DNA of 64,000 nt from Polaromonas jejuensis NBRC 106434 (GTDB lineage Bacteria > Pseudomonadota > Gammaproteobacteria > Burkholderiales > Burkholderiaceae_C): the NCBI RefSeq assembly GCF_001598235.1, contig NZ_BCYO01000016.1, positions 1-64,000 of the forward strand. Reading direction: 5' to 3'. Of this stretch, positions 9,334-16,592 are shown one piece after another. The notes beneath the pieces were generated by a model, which had not been told where the DNA came from, searched no databases, and was given only the letters and a program-made list of their open reading frames with translations. How positions within the stretch are numbered: position 1 is the first letter of the stretch; the number at the start of each line of letters is the position of its first letter. The position numbers and the translations under genes were made by a program.

Positions 9334-10124
9334 TTGAAGCGGTACGACAGCGCGACAAACCCGCTGTCCTGCGTCTTCCGGCTGACCAACGGGCTGTTGT
9401 ACACCGCCGAGTCCAGCCATTTGCGGCGCAGCTGCATGCTGAGCACCCAGGGCTCGCCCAGCGGCACGTCCACCGCCAGGCCCAGCACCGGCGTGGTCGA
9501 CGCCCCGGCCTTGTACGCCGCGTAGCCGCTGGCGGCCGACTCGGCGGGCGACACGCCGTAGAAGTAGTTGGTGTATTTGGCGTTGCGGTATTCCAGCCCC
9601 AGCTGCGGAAAAAAGGCCCAGCGCCCCAGCGTGAACCTGGCCGCATAGTTCGCTTCCAGCAAGGTGCCGTGCGACTGGTTGGCATCCACAAAGGCGTTCA
9701 GAAAAATCCCGCCGTAGGGCGTTTCCTGAAAAGTCCCTATGCCCAGCGGAATCGGCGTCTTGCGGTCGGTAAGGCCCGCCAGCGCCGCCGTGTCGGCCCG
9801 CCAGCCTTCCTGGCTGATTCGGCCCGCCAGTTCCAGGTAGCCATCACCCAGCTTGACGGTCTTCAGCCCCAGCGTATCCACGCGGGCAAAAAACCGGCCG
9901 TAGTCGAAAAATCCGTAGGGCAGCACCGACGTGTCGTTGCTCTTGCTGCGGATCACGCTTTGCGTGATATAGGCGGCCCCGCCCACATCGCCGACCAGCT
10001 TGTCGGTCAGGGGTGTGGGCTGCGCGCGCACCATGCACGGGCTCAAACACAGCGCGGCCCCCAGGCTGGCCAGGACGCTGGCGGCGGGGAAAGCAGAATT
10101 TTTGGGGGGGAGTGTGGCGTTCAT
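9330..10124 (-). CDS. MipA/OmpV-family outer-membrane protein
   Basis: 264 residues from ATG 10124; an in-frame ATG 10145 adds seven residues. A signal peptide covers about the first 32 residues, with likely cleavage at VRA-Q. The mature protein has alternating beta-strand character, a typical MipA GIGTFQETPYGGIFLNAF region and an aromatic-containing C-terminus (LSYRFK) of the kind recognised by the BAM machinery. MipA proteins were named as scaffolds for murein-synthesising/hydrolysing enzymes in E. coli, but most family members have no proven role. It lies downstream of the MFS gene on the same strand. A possible -10 (TATACT) lies just upstream of the alternative start. Confidence 0.8.
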   Translation of the reverse strand: MNATLPPKNSAFPAASVLASLGAALCLSPCMVRAQPTPLTDKLVGDVGGAAYITQSVIRSKSNDTSVLPYGFFDYGRFFARVDTLGLKTVKLGDGYLELAGRISQEGWRADTAALAGLTDRKTPIPLGIGTFQETPYGGIFLNAFVDANQSHGTLLEANYAARFTLGRWAFFPQLGLEYRNAKYTNYFYGVSPAESAASGYAAYKAGASTTPVLGLAVDVPLGEPWVLSMQLRRKWLDSAVYNSPLVSRKTQDSGFVALSYRFK

Positions 10125-10180
10125 CGCATGTCTTGGGAGAATCATGCGAGTCAGTATAAGTTCAGTGACGCCGGCCTTTT

Positions 10181-11419
10181 TCAGGCGCTTACCAGCGCCG
10201 TCCGCCGCACCTTGCGGACATTGAACGCGCTGGCAATCAACACACCCTGCACCAGCGCCAGGCCCAGCAGCACGCCGCGGTACTGGCCGTGGTCCATCAG
10301 CGCGCCAAAGATCAGCGGCGACACGGCCTGGCCAATGTCCAGGCCCGCATACACCACGCCATACACACGGCCCGAAGCGTTTTCAGGGGTCGAGCGCTTG
10401 ACCAGCAGGTCGCGCGACGGCCCGGCAATGCCGGCCGCAAAACCCATCCCGCCAAACAGCACCGGCACCATCCAGGCCGCCAGATGGCCCAGGGCCAGCG
10501 TCAGCGCAACCGCCGCGGCCACGCCCATGCCGGCGCCCACAATGCGCTCGCAGCGCTTGGGGTCTGCGGCCAAAAAACCGCCCGCCACCATGCCGCCGGC
10601 GCTGCACACCATGTAAATCGTCAGGCACATCGCCACCCAGGGCAGCGGCACCTGATGCAGCTGGCGCGCCGCTTCGGGCGCAAAGGCCTGCACCACGCTC
10701 AACACCATGGCGTACCAGAAGAAAAAGGTAAAGCACATCCAGACCGCCGGGATTTTGAGAAAACCCAGCGTGCTTTCCGCCGCCGCTGCGCCCTTGGCCG
10801 GGGCCGCCACGGTCAAGGCCAGTTTGTCACGGTTGAGCAGCAACAAGGCCAGCACCGCAAACGCCAGCACGCCCGCGGCGGCCAGCGCCACGCGCCACGA
10901 ATAGGCAAAGGTCAGCGTCACCACCAGCGCCGGTGCCAGCGCCCAGCCCAGGCTGCCGGTGATGCCATGCACGCTGTAGGCGTGGCCCAGGCGCGGCGCA
11001 CTGACCTTGCGGTTGAGCAGCGTGTAGTCCACCGGGTGAAACACGCCGTTGCCCACACCGCCCACCACGGCAAAGCCCGCCAGCATCCAGTAGCTGGTGC
11101 TGATGGCGTAGCCGAAGGCCGCCACGCCGAGCAGGCTCAGGCCGGCAAACAGAATCGGCCGCGGACCGAAGCGGTCCACCACAAAGCCCGAGAGCGCCTG
11201 CACCGCGCACGAGACAACAAAGAAAATCGTCATCAAAAAACCCAGCTCGGCATAGCTGACGTTGAACGCATCCTTGAGCCAGGGAAACAGCGGCGCCAGC
11301 AGCAGCTGGCTGAAGTGACTGATCAGATGGGCCACGCCCACCAGGCCAATGACGCCGGCGTCGCGGCGCAGGGAAACCGTGTCTGGCACGGGCAGACGCA
11401 TGGAGCTTGAGGTAAACAT
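10181..11419 (-). CDS. MFS transporter, fosmidomycin-resistance (Fsr)-like
   Basis: 412 residues from ATG 11419. GTG/ATG starts at 11461 and 11401 are possible; the first would run into the divergent promoter region. Twelve hydrophobic segments are visible. The loop between helices 2 and 3 carries GFVVDRFGPRPILF, the MFS A-motif, and a later loop has NGVFHPVDYTLLNRKV, as in Fsr-type exporters. It probably exports a small toxic compound by proton antiport. It is divergent from an AraC-type regulator whose start is 100 bp away, which probably controls it. Confidence 0.85.
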   Translation of the reverse strand: MFTSSSMRLPVPDTVSLRRDAGVIGLVGVAHLISHFSQLLLAPLFPWLKDAFNVSYAELGFLMTIFFVVSCAVQALSGFVVDRFGPRPILFAGLSLLGVAAFGYAISTSYWMLAGFAVVGGVGNGVFHPVDYTLLNRKVSAPRLGHAYSVHGITGSLGWALAPALVVTLTFAYSWRVALAAAGVLAFAVLALLLLNRDKLALTVAAPAKGAAAAESTLGFLKIPAVWMCFTFFFWYAMVLSVVQAFAPEAARQLHQVPLPWVAMCLTIYMVCSAGGMVAGGFLAADPKRCERIVGAGMGVAAAVALTLALGHLAAWMVPVLFGGMGFAAGIAGPSRDLLVKRSTPENASGRVYGVVYAGLDIGQAVSPLIFGALMDHGQYRGVLLGLALVQGVLIASAFNVRKVRRTALVSA

Positions 11420-11518
11420 GCCGCTATCGTAGTATTGGCCTCGCCTGCCGAAATGCGACAAAAAGCCATAATTCGGCGAATTTCAGACAAACCACACTTT
11501 CCCCGCTTTTCCAGCACC

Positions 11519-12358
11519 ATGGCCCGCAACCCCCGACTACGTTTCATGCCGGTGGCCGACACCGACGGTTTCATGCCCAGCCGCGAGCGCCCGGTGCGCG
11601 TGCGCGCCCGCACCATGGCGGCCGACACGCACTTTGAGCCGCACTCGCACGCCTGGGCGCAACTGGCCTATTGCGCCAGCGGCGTGATACAGGTCACGGC
11701 CGCGCAAGGCGGGCAGGCCGAAGGCGACATCACCTACATCGTGCCGCCCTCGCGCGCGGTGTGGGTCGCCCCCGGCGCGCGGCACCACATCACGGTGCTG
11801 GAGGCCGCCGAATTCCGCACGCTCTATATCGATGCCGGCGCCACGCCCGCAGGCTGGCAAGGCTGCCGCGTCATGGTGGTGTCGCCGCTGCTGCGCGAGG
11901 CCATCCATGCGCTGGATACGCCGGCAGAACGGCCGCTGAACGCCGCGCGCGAAGACTTGCTGAGCAGCCTGGTGCTCGACGAGCTCACCCACGCCGACAC
12001 CCAGGCACTGGGCGTGCCGCTGCCGCATCCGCAAACCGGCGACAAGCGGCTGCGCGCGCTGTGCGAAGCCGTCATGCGCGCCCCGTCGGAGCGCGCCACG
12101 CTGGCCGAATGGGCAGAAGACATTGGCGCCAGCGAACGCACGGTGGCCAGGCTGTTTAAGGGCGAGTTGAACCTGAGCTACAAGCAATGGCGCCAGCAAG
12201 CCATCCTGGCGCACGCCCTGCCCTTGCTGGCGCGCGGGCAATCGGTAAGTGCCGTGGCAGCCGCCAGTGGCTATGCGAGTGACAGCGCATTTTCAGCGAT
12301 GTTCAAGGCCGCGATGGGGCAGCCGCCTAGCCATTTCCAGAATAAAAACAGCCTCTAG
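11519..12358 (+). CDS. AraC-family transcriptional regulator with cupin N-terminus
   Basis: 279 residues from ATG 11519; an upstream in-frame start at 11435 would overlap the divergent gene's promoter. Residues about 25-105 form a cupin sensor (HFEPHSHAWAQLAY, with histidines, and ARHHITVL). The last 100 residues hold two HTH motifs: LAEWAEDIGASERTVARLF, and AVAAASGYASDSAFSAMFK with the AraC signature. It probably regulates the divergent MFS gene. Its final codons and TAG stop lie within a dispersed repeat (GCCTCTAGCCC). Confidence 0.85.
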   Translation: MARNPRLRFMPVADTDGFMPSRERPVRVRARTMAADTHFEPHSHAWAQLAYCASGVIQVTAAQGGQAEGDITYIVPPSRAVWVAPGARHHITVLEAAEFRTLYIDAGATPAGWQGCRVMVVSPLLREAIHALDTPAERPLNAAREDLLSSLVLDELTHADTQALGVPLPHPQTGDKRLRALCEAVMRAPSERATLAEWAEDIGASERTVARLFKGELNLSYKQWRQQAILAHALPLLARGQSVSAVAAASGYASDSAFSAMFKAAMGQPPSHFQNKNSL

Positions 12359-12400
12359 CCCTTTGTATACGGGAGGATAAAGCTACCAAAAAAATAGCAT
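12343..12400 (+). repeat. Dispersed 55-bp repeat, copy 2
   Basis: AAAAACAGCCTCTAGCCCTT followed by AAAGCTACC and AAATAGCAT. Its TAG (12356-12358) is the stop codon of the araC-type gene. Confidence 0.75.
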
Positions 12401-12452
12401 CCAGCATCATCAGGCCGCCGTCAGGCTGATCATTGCCTGACCAACCTGGAGA

Positions 12453-13112
12453 TCAGGACGAGCCGCCCCTATACCCCAGTTGCTGCTCCACAAAGCCGTC
12501 AAAGGCCCTCAGCAAGGGCTGAAATGGCTCGACGCAACGCTCCAGCTGCATCAGCGCCGCGCAAGTCGCCTCCAGCGTGGAAAGCTGATCGGCTCTATGG
12601 GCTTTGCGGATACGGTAATTTGAAGCCGGCATGTCCTGCAGCGACAGCCGCGGCAGTTGCTGCAGCGGCGGGTTGAGGTAAAGCATCTTGCGGCTCTTGC
12701 GCCAGGTGCCATCCAGCACGATCAGCCGCAAGCGCGATGGATCGCTCAGCAATTCGGGCGCGAGGGCTGGTGGGGCCGGCAGGTTCAGCGCCCGGTCTTC
12801 GGGACTGTCCGGGTACAGAAGAATGTTGTGCTTGGCGCCTAGCACCACGGTTTGCGTCGCGCCTTGAGGCTCTAACGGCGCGCCCAGCAAGACCTGCTCG
12901 CTAAACACTTCACCCGTCAGCATCCGGCTGTGGGGCAGGCTCAGATGCAACAGCCGCGCGCTGCCTTTGGCGTTAGCCACCTCCAGCGGGTGCTGCAGGA
13001 TCAGCACCTCCACCCGATGCGCAACCGGTGTCACCCACTGGCAAATACAGGCGCTCTGCGCGCGCAGGCAGATCGCGCAGCGCAAACGCCTGGGAAGGGA
13101 TGCCGATGTCAT
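12453..13112 (-). CDS. DTW-domain protein, probable tRNA-uridine aminocarboxypropyltransferase
   Basis: 219 residues. An N-terminal zinc-type motif CAICLRAQSACIC is followed by HPLEVANAKGSARLL and the DTW signature LDGTWRKSRKML, then YRIRKA. This matches the TapT/YfiP family, which installs acp3U in the variable loop of tRNAs using S-adenosylmethionine. It stands alone on the minus strand, facing the downstream end of the araC gene. The start ATG 13112 is the only reasonable one. The family assignment is firm; the tRNA activity is by homology. Confidence 0.85.
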   Translation of the reverse strand: MTSASLPRRLRCAICLRAQSACICQWVTPVAHRVEVLILQHPLEVANAKGSARLLHLSLPHSRMLTGEVFSEQVLLGAPLEPQGATQTVVLGAKHNILLYPDSPEDRALNLPAPPALAPELLSDPSRLRLIVLDGTWRKSRKMLYLNPPLQQLPRLSLQDMPASNYRIRKAHRADQLSTLEATCAALMQLERCVEPFQPLLRAFDGFVEQQLGYRGGSS

Positions 13113-13244
13113 GGAAGGATTTTAGGGAGATGCGGGTGTTCAGGATGGCGCTGGGGTTTGCCTGGGCTACCCGGCATGCCTCGTTGCGTCTTTCGCTCGA
13201 AAAGTGCGAACATAAGGCTGTTATCCGCTTTGAATCGACATCTG

Positions 13245-13682
13245 ATGGGTACTTTGCTGGTGGCTCTGCAATTTGGCCTGCTTATCATGCTGGCGGCGTT
13301 AGCGGCACCGAATGTCTTGCACGGCGACATTCCCGCAGGCGCGTTGATGATGGCGGGGATCTCTGTCGCGCTCATCGCGTGGGCGCTTATACACAACAGG
13401 CCGGGGAACTTCAACATCTACCCTGAGCCCAAGTTTCGCGGCGTTTTGGTGACCACCGGTCCTTACCGATGGATTCGCCATCCCATGTACACGTCGCTGC
13501 TGCTGGGCGCGGCAGCGCTGGCGTGGACGTGCAACACCTTCATAGGCTGGGGGACATGGTCCATGCTGGCCATTGTCCTGTTCATGAAGTCAACACTGGA
13601 GGAGCAGGGGATGCGCAAGCAACATCCCGGGTATGCCGCCTACACCCTTAGAAGCAAACGGTTTTTACCCTGGCTGTTTTAA
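13245..13682 (+). CDS. Small integral-membrane protein, isoprenylcysteine/phospholipid methyltransferase-like
   Basis: 145 residues from ATG 13245. Longer readings upstream overlap the DTW gene antisense and look non-coding. Three or four membrane helices are followed by TGPYRWIRHPMYTSLLL, the conserved motif of the ICMT/PEMT-like methyltransferase superfamily. The C-terminal EEQGMRKQHPGYAAYTLRSKRFLP part contains the E...Y...Y..R..RF pattern for S-adenosylmethionine binding. The methyl acceptor is unknown. It is separated from its neighbours and apparently monocistronic. Confidence 0.75.
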   Translation: MGTLLVALQFGLLIMLAALAAPNVLHGDIPAGALMMAGISVALIAWALIHNRPGNFNIYPEPKFRGVLVTTGPYRWIRHPMYTSLLLGAAALAWTCNTFIGWGTWSMLAIVLFMKSTLEEQGMRKQHPGYAAYTLRSKRFLPWLF

Positions 13683-13751
13683 AGACATAAGTGGCCCCGC
13701 AAATCTGAACCGCGCCATCAGTGGAAACTCCGGGCGTCACGCAGGGCCGGC

Positions 13752-13808
13752 CAAAAACAGGCCATAGCCCAATGGCTGTGAATGCAGTTAGCTATAAAAA
13801 CAGGAGCG
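13752..13808 (+). repeat. Dispersed 55-bp repeat, copy 3
   Basis: AAAAACAGGCCATAGCCCAA, then AATGCAGTTAGCTATAAAAA and CAGGAGC. It lies just upstream of the CAP-domain gene. Confidence 0.75.
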
Positions 13809-13845
13809 AAAAAACCCGATAGCGGTGCGTCGCTATCATGGACCG

Positions 13846-14739
13846 ATGAAATTTGTCGGCACGATGATGAAAGCGCACGGCGCATGGCGGCGCGCCGCGG
13901 GCTATCTGGCACTGGCCGTACTGGCCGCCACCGTACAGGCGCACGCACAACCTAACGCGCCCGACCACCAGCCGCTGCTGCGCGCACTGAACGCGGCGCG
14001 GCAGCAAGGCTGCGACGACCGCCCCGGCCCGGCCACCCCACTGCGTGAAAACACCCGCCTGTCGAGCGCCGCCGCGCTCATCGCGGGCGGCCGCAAGCTC
14101 GGCGACGCGCTGCAGGCCAGCGGCTACCGCGCCGTGCGGGCGGCGCAGATCACGCTGCGGGGTTATAGCGGGCCCGCCGAGCTGGCGCAGGCCGCAGTGG
14201 ACAGTTCCTGCAGCACGGTCACCGAGGGCGAGCTGGCCGAGGCCGGCTTTCACCAGCGCGGCACGCAAACCTGGATAGTGCTGGCCGCGCCGTTCTCGCC
14301 GCCCGGTGCGGCGCAGGCCGGCGATGTGCAGGCGCGGGTGCTGGCCCTGGTGAACGAGGCGCGCACCAGGCCCCGCCGCTGCGGCAACGATTCTTTCGCG
14401 GCGGCCCGCCCGCTGCGGCTCAACGCCACACTGCACGGCGTGGCCGACGCCCATGCCGCCGACATGGCGCGCCACAACTACTTCAGCCACAGCGGCCGCG
14501 ACGGCAGCCGCGTGGCCGAGCGCGCCAGCCGCGCCGGCTACCCCTGGCGCGCCATCGGCGAGAACATCGCCGCAGGCCAGATGCAGGCCGACGCGGTCGT
14601 GCAGGGCTGGCTCAACAGCCCCGGCCACTGCGCCAACATCATGTCGCCGGCTTACACCGAGATGGGTGCCGCCTTTGCGGTGAACAACAAAACCAGCGCG
14701 GGGATTTATTGGGTGCAGGTGTTTGGGGCTGCGCGTTAG
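13846..14739 (+). CDS. Secreted CAP/SCP-domain protein
   Basis: 297 residues from ATG 13846 (GTG/ATG alternatives up to 13825). A signal peptide with a hydrophobic GYLALAVLAATV core and AHA-Q cleavage precedes an N-terminal domain of about 120 residues with paired cysteines. A C-terminal CAP domain follows. CAP landmarks are LVNEARTRPRRCG, HAADMARHNYFSHSG, GENIAAG and WLNSPGHCANIM, with the histidines of the CAP cavity present. Bacterial CAP proteins are secreted, with poorly known roles. The N-terminal half resembles a degenerate second CAP-like or lipoprotein-type domain, which is inference. Cysteines suggest periplasmic disulfides. Confidence 0.85.
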   Translation: MKFVGTMMKAHGAWRRAAGYLALAVLAATVQAHAQPNAPDHQPLLRALNAARQQGCDDRPGPATPLRENTRLSSAAALIAGGRKLGDALQASGYRAVRAAQITLRGYSGPAELAQAAVDSSCSTVTEGELAEAGFHQRGTQTWIVLAAPFSPPGAAQAGDVQARVLALVNEARTRPRRCGNDSFAAARPLRLNATLHGVADAHAADMARHNYFSHSGRDGSRVAERASRAGYPWRAIGENIAAGQMQADAVVQGWLNSPGHCANIMSPAYTEMGAAFAVNNKTSAGIYWVQVFGAAR

Positions 14740-14783
14740 GCCTGCGCCCCGCACCAAAGTCGTTCCATCGTGGCATTTTCAGA

Positions 14784-14841
14784 ACAAAAACTGGCTCCAG
14801 CCCTTATCCAGCGAGCGCAAGAAGCTATGAAAAGAGTAGCG
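14784..14841 (+). repeat. Dispersed 55-bp repeat, copy 4
   Basis: AAAAACTGGCTCCAGCCCTT, then GCGAGCGCAAGAAGCTATGA and AGAGTAGC. It occupies the space between two convergent genes. Confidence 0.8.
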
Positions 14842-14857
14842 ACTTGCCTGCACGCTC

Positions 14858-15280
14858 TTAATTGTTCTGGTCTTTTCTGCGCGTTCGGGAGGCGGGTGGG
14901 AAGTAAACCCAGGTCGCGACAACCAGCAAGCCAAACAGCGAGTAGCCGATGGCGAATACCCACCATGGCGCCTCGTAATACAGGACGCGCTGCAGCCAGT
15001 GCTCGATAAAACCACTGCTGTAGGTTGTGCCATTGGCTTTGGCACGAAACCACATTTCGAGCGTGGTCAGGGGACAGGTGAGGCCCAGCCAGGTCTCGGC
15101 GACCACAAACAGGATTGCGCCCAGGTGGGCAAGCCTGAACCAGAGGGCATTGACCCAGCGCCAGTTCCGCAGGTTGCCGACGACAACGAGGACCAGGCCG
15201 CCCACGACGAACGCAACAATTGCGACGTGCAGCGTGAGCAAAAGATCTGCCAGCAGTGGGTATAAAAGCTCGTCACGCAT
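14858..15280 (-). CDS. DUF2784 membrane protein
   Basis: 140 residues with four predicted membrane helices (about 8-35, 45-68, a middle one, and 110-130). It opens LLADLLLTLHVAIVAFVVGG and contains ETWLGLTCPLTTLE and a C-terminal aromatic helix, all typical of DUF2784. Function is unknown in the family. The start ATG 15280 lies nine bases from the MITE-like element, so its promoter is either inside or beyond the element. Confidence 0.8.
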   Translation of the reverse strand: MRDELLYPLLADLLLTLHVAIVAFVVGGLVLVVVGNLRNWRWVNALWFRLAHLGAILFVVAETWLGLTCPLTTLEMWFRAKANGTTYSSGFIEHWLQRVLYYEAPWWVFAIGYSLFGLLVVATWVYFPPASRTRRKDQNN

Positions 15281-15288
15281 TCAAGAGG

Positions 15289-15401
15289 CCTAATTCCAAT
15301 TCGCATTAAAAACGATAACTGCGTTGCTTAGCCTTGCCGTGCTGTAGCACTGTCTGCGGCGTCGCGCCTTGTTCTCGCTTTTAATGCGAATTGGAATAAG
15401 G
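15289..15401. mobile_element. MITE-like element with 23-bp terminal inverted repeats
   Basis: Left end 15289-15311 (CCTAATTCCAATTCGCATTA...) and right end 15379-15401 are inverted copies with one mismatch in 23; the inner 19 bases match perfectly. The 113-bp unit has no coding capacity. Inside is a short palindrome GTGCTGTAGCAC and a GC-rich core shared with the copies at 45582-45690 and 9270-9333. No obvious target-site duplication was seen. It is non-autonomous; the mobilising transposase is not in the window. Confidence 0.75.
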
Positions 15402-15445
15402 TTTGACGTGGGCGGCAGACCATATCGAATTCAGTGCCATCCAGA

Positions 15446-16588
15446 TCAATCGAGTGGCATCGCTATCGTCAATACCGTGCCCTTGCCCGGTGCGCTGTCG
15501 ATCTTGAGTTCGCCTCCCAGCATGCTGACGCGCTCCTTCATTCCCACCAGCCCGAACGAGTTCAGTTTCTTCTGATCCGCCATGCCCACGCCGTTGTCCT
15601 TGATTCGCAGGTACAGCCGGCGCCCCTCCCTGTAGAGTTCGACATGCACCTGCGTCGCTTGCGCATGCCGGGTGATATTTGACAGCGATTCCTGCGCGAT
15701 GCGAAACAGCGTGGTGGCGCGTTTTTCATCCAGATCACAATGGGCATCCGCGTCTTTCGCCTGCATCGTGCAATCGATCCCGCTGCGCTGGCGGAATTCT
15801 TCAAGCTGCCACTCGATCGCGGCCTGCAGGCCCAGATCGAGCACGGGCGGCCGAAGATCGTTGATGATGGCGCGCACACTTCTGATGGCCGTATCAATGT
15901 GATTCAGCGCCTCGCCCGCCTTTTCGTTGAGCCTGGGGTGCATGGCGCGGGTGCGTGCATGCAGCATGGAGACATCGATTCGCAAGGCCAGCAGACTCTG
16001 TCCCAGCTCATCATGGATGTCGCGCGCGATCCGCTTGCGTTCTTCTTCCTTGATGTGCTCCTGGTATGAGGCCAGCTGGCGCAGCAGCAGTTTCGATTGC
16101 TGCAATTCCTCGGTCTGCATCGCCAGTTGGCGCTGCAGGTAGAACAGGTCGACAAACACCCGTATCTTGGCGCAAAGAACCTCGGTCACGATCGGGGAGA
16201 GGATGTAGTCCACCGCGCCGGACGTGTAACCGCGGAAACGCTCGGAGTCCTTGCCCGCCTCAGCGGTGACGAAGATGATGGGCGTGTGCGCCGACTTGGG
16301 ACGGCCGTGGATCAGCGTCGCGGTTTCAAAGCCGTCCATCACCGGCATTTTCACATCGAGCAGAATCACGGCGAAGTCGCGCTGCAACAGCAGGCGCAGC
16401 GCCTCGCGCCCGGAAGTTGCCGTGGTGACCTCTAGGCCCATGTCGGCGATCACAGCGGCGAGCGCCGCAAGCTTGGCCGGGTTGTCATCCACCAGCAGCA
16501 CGGATGCCGGCACGCCATCGGGTGCGACCAGGCGCCGTGGCTGGGTTCCTTTTTTGAAGAGCGGGGTTTCCTGCTGCTGCATGGTCAT
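15446..16588 (-). CDS. Response-regulator/HisKA_3 hybrid sensor kinase (NarX-like kinase core)
   Basis: 380 residues. The receiver domain (about 29-145) has the acidic pair VDD (33-35), phospho-acceptor D78 in ILLDVKMPVMDG, and the TAEAGK region. A linker follows, then a HisKA_3 dimerisation domain with the phospho-His in RIARDIHDELGQ (about 184). The HATPase domain has DNGVGM, and the end is typical (GTVLTIAMP). This is a cytoplasmic kinase whose activity is probably set by phosphorylation of its own receiver. It lies four bases downstream of the poly-HAMP kinase gene on the same strand, so they are almost certainly co-transcribed. NarL-type targets lie across the divergent promoter. Confidence 0.9.
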   Translation of the reverse strand: MTMQQQETPLFKKGTQPRRLVAPDGVPASVLLVDDNPAKLAALAAVIADMGLEVTTATSGREALRLLLQRDFAVILLDVKMPVMDGFETATLIHGRPKSAHTPIIFVTAEAGKDSERFRGYTSGAVDYILSPIVTEVLCAKIRVFVDLFYLQRQLAMQTEELQQSKLLLRQLASYQEHIKEEERKRIARDIHDELGQSLLALRIDVSMLHARTRAMHPRLNEKAGEALNHIDTAIRSVRAIINDLRPPVLDLGLQAAIEWQLEEFRQRSGIDCTMQAKDADAHCDLDEKRATTLFRIAQESLSNITRHAQATQVHVELYREGRRLYLRIKDNGVGMADQKKLNSFGLVGMKERVSMLGGELKIDSAPGKGTVLTIAMPLD

Positions 16589-16592
16589 ACAT

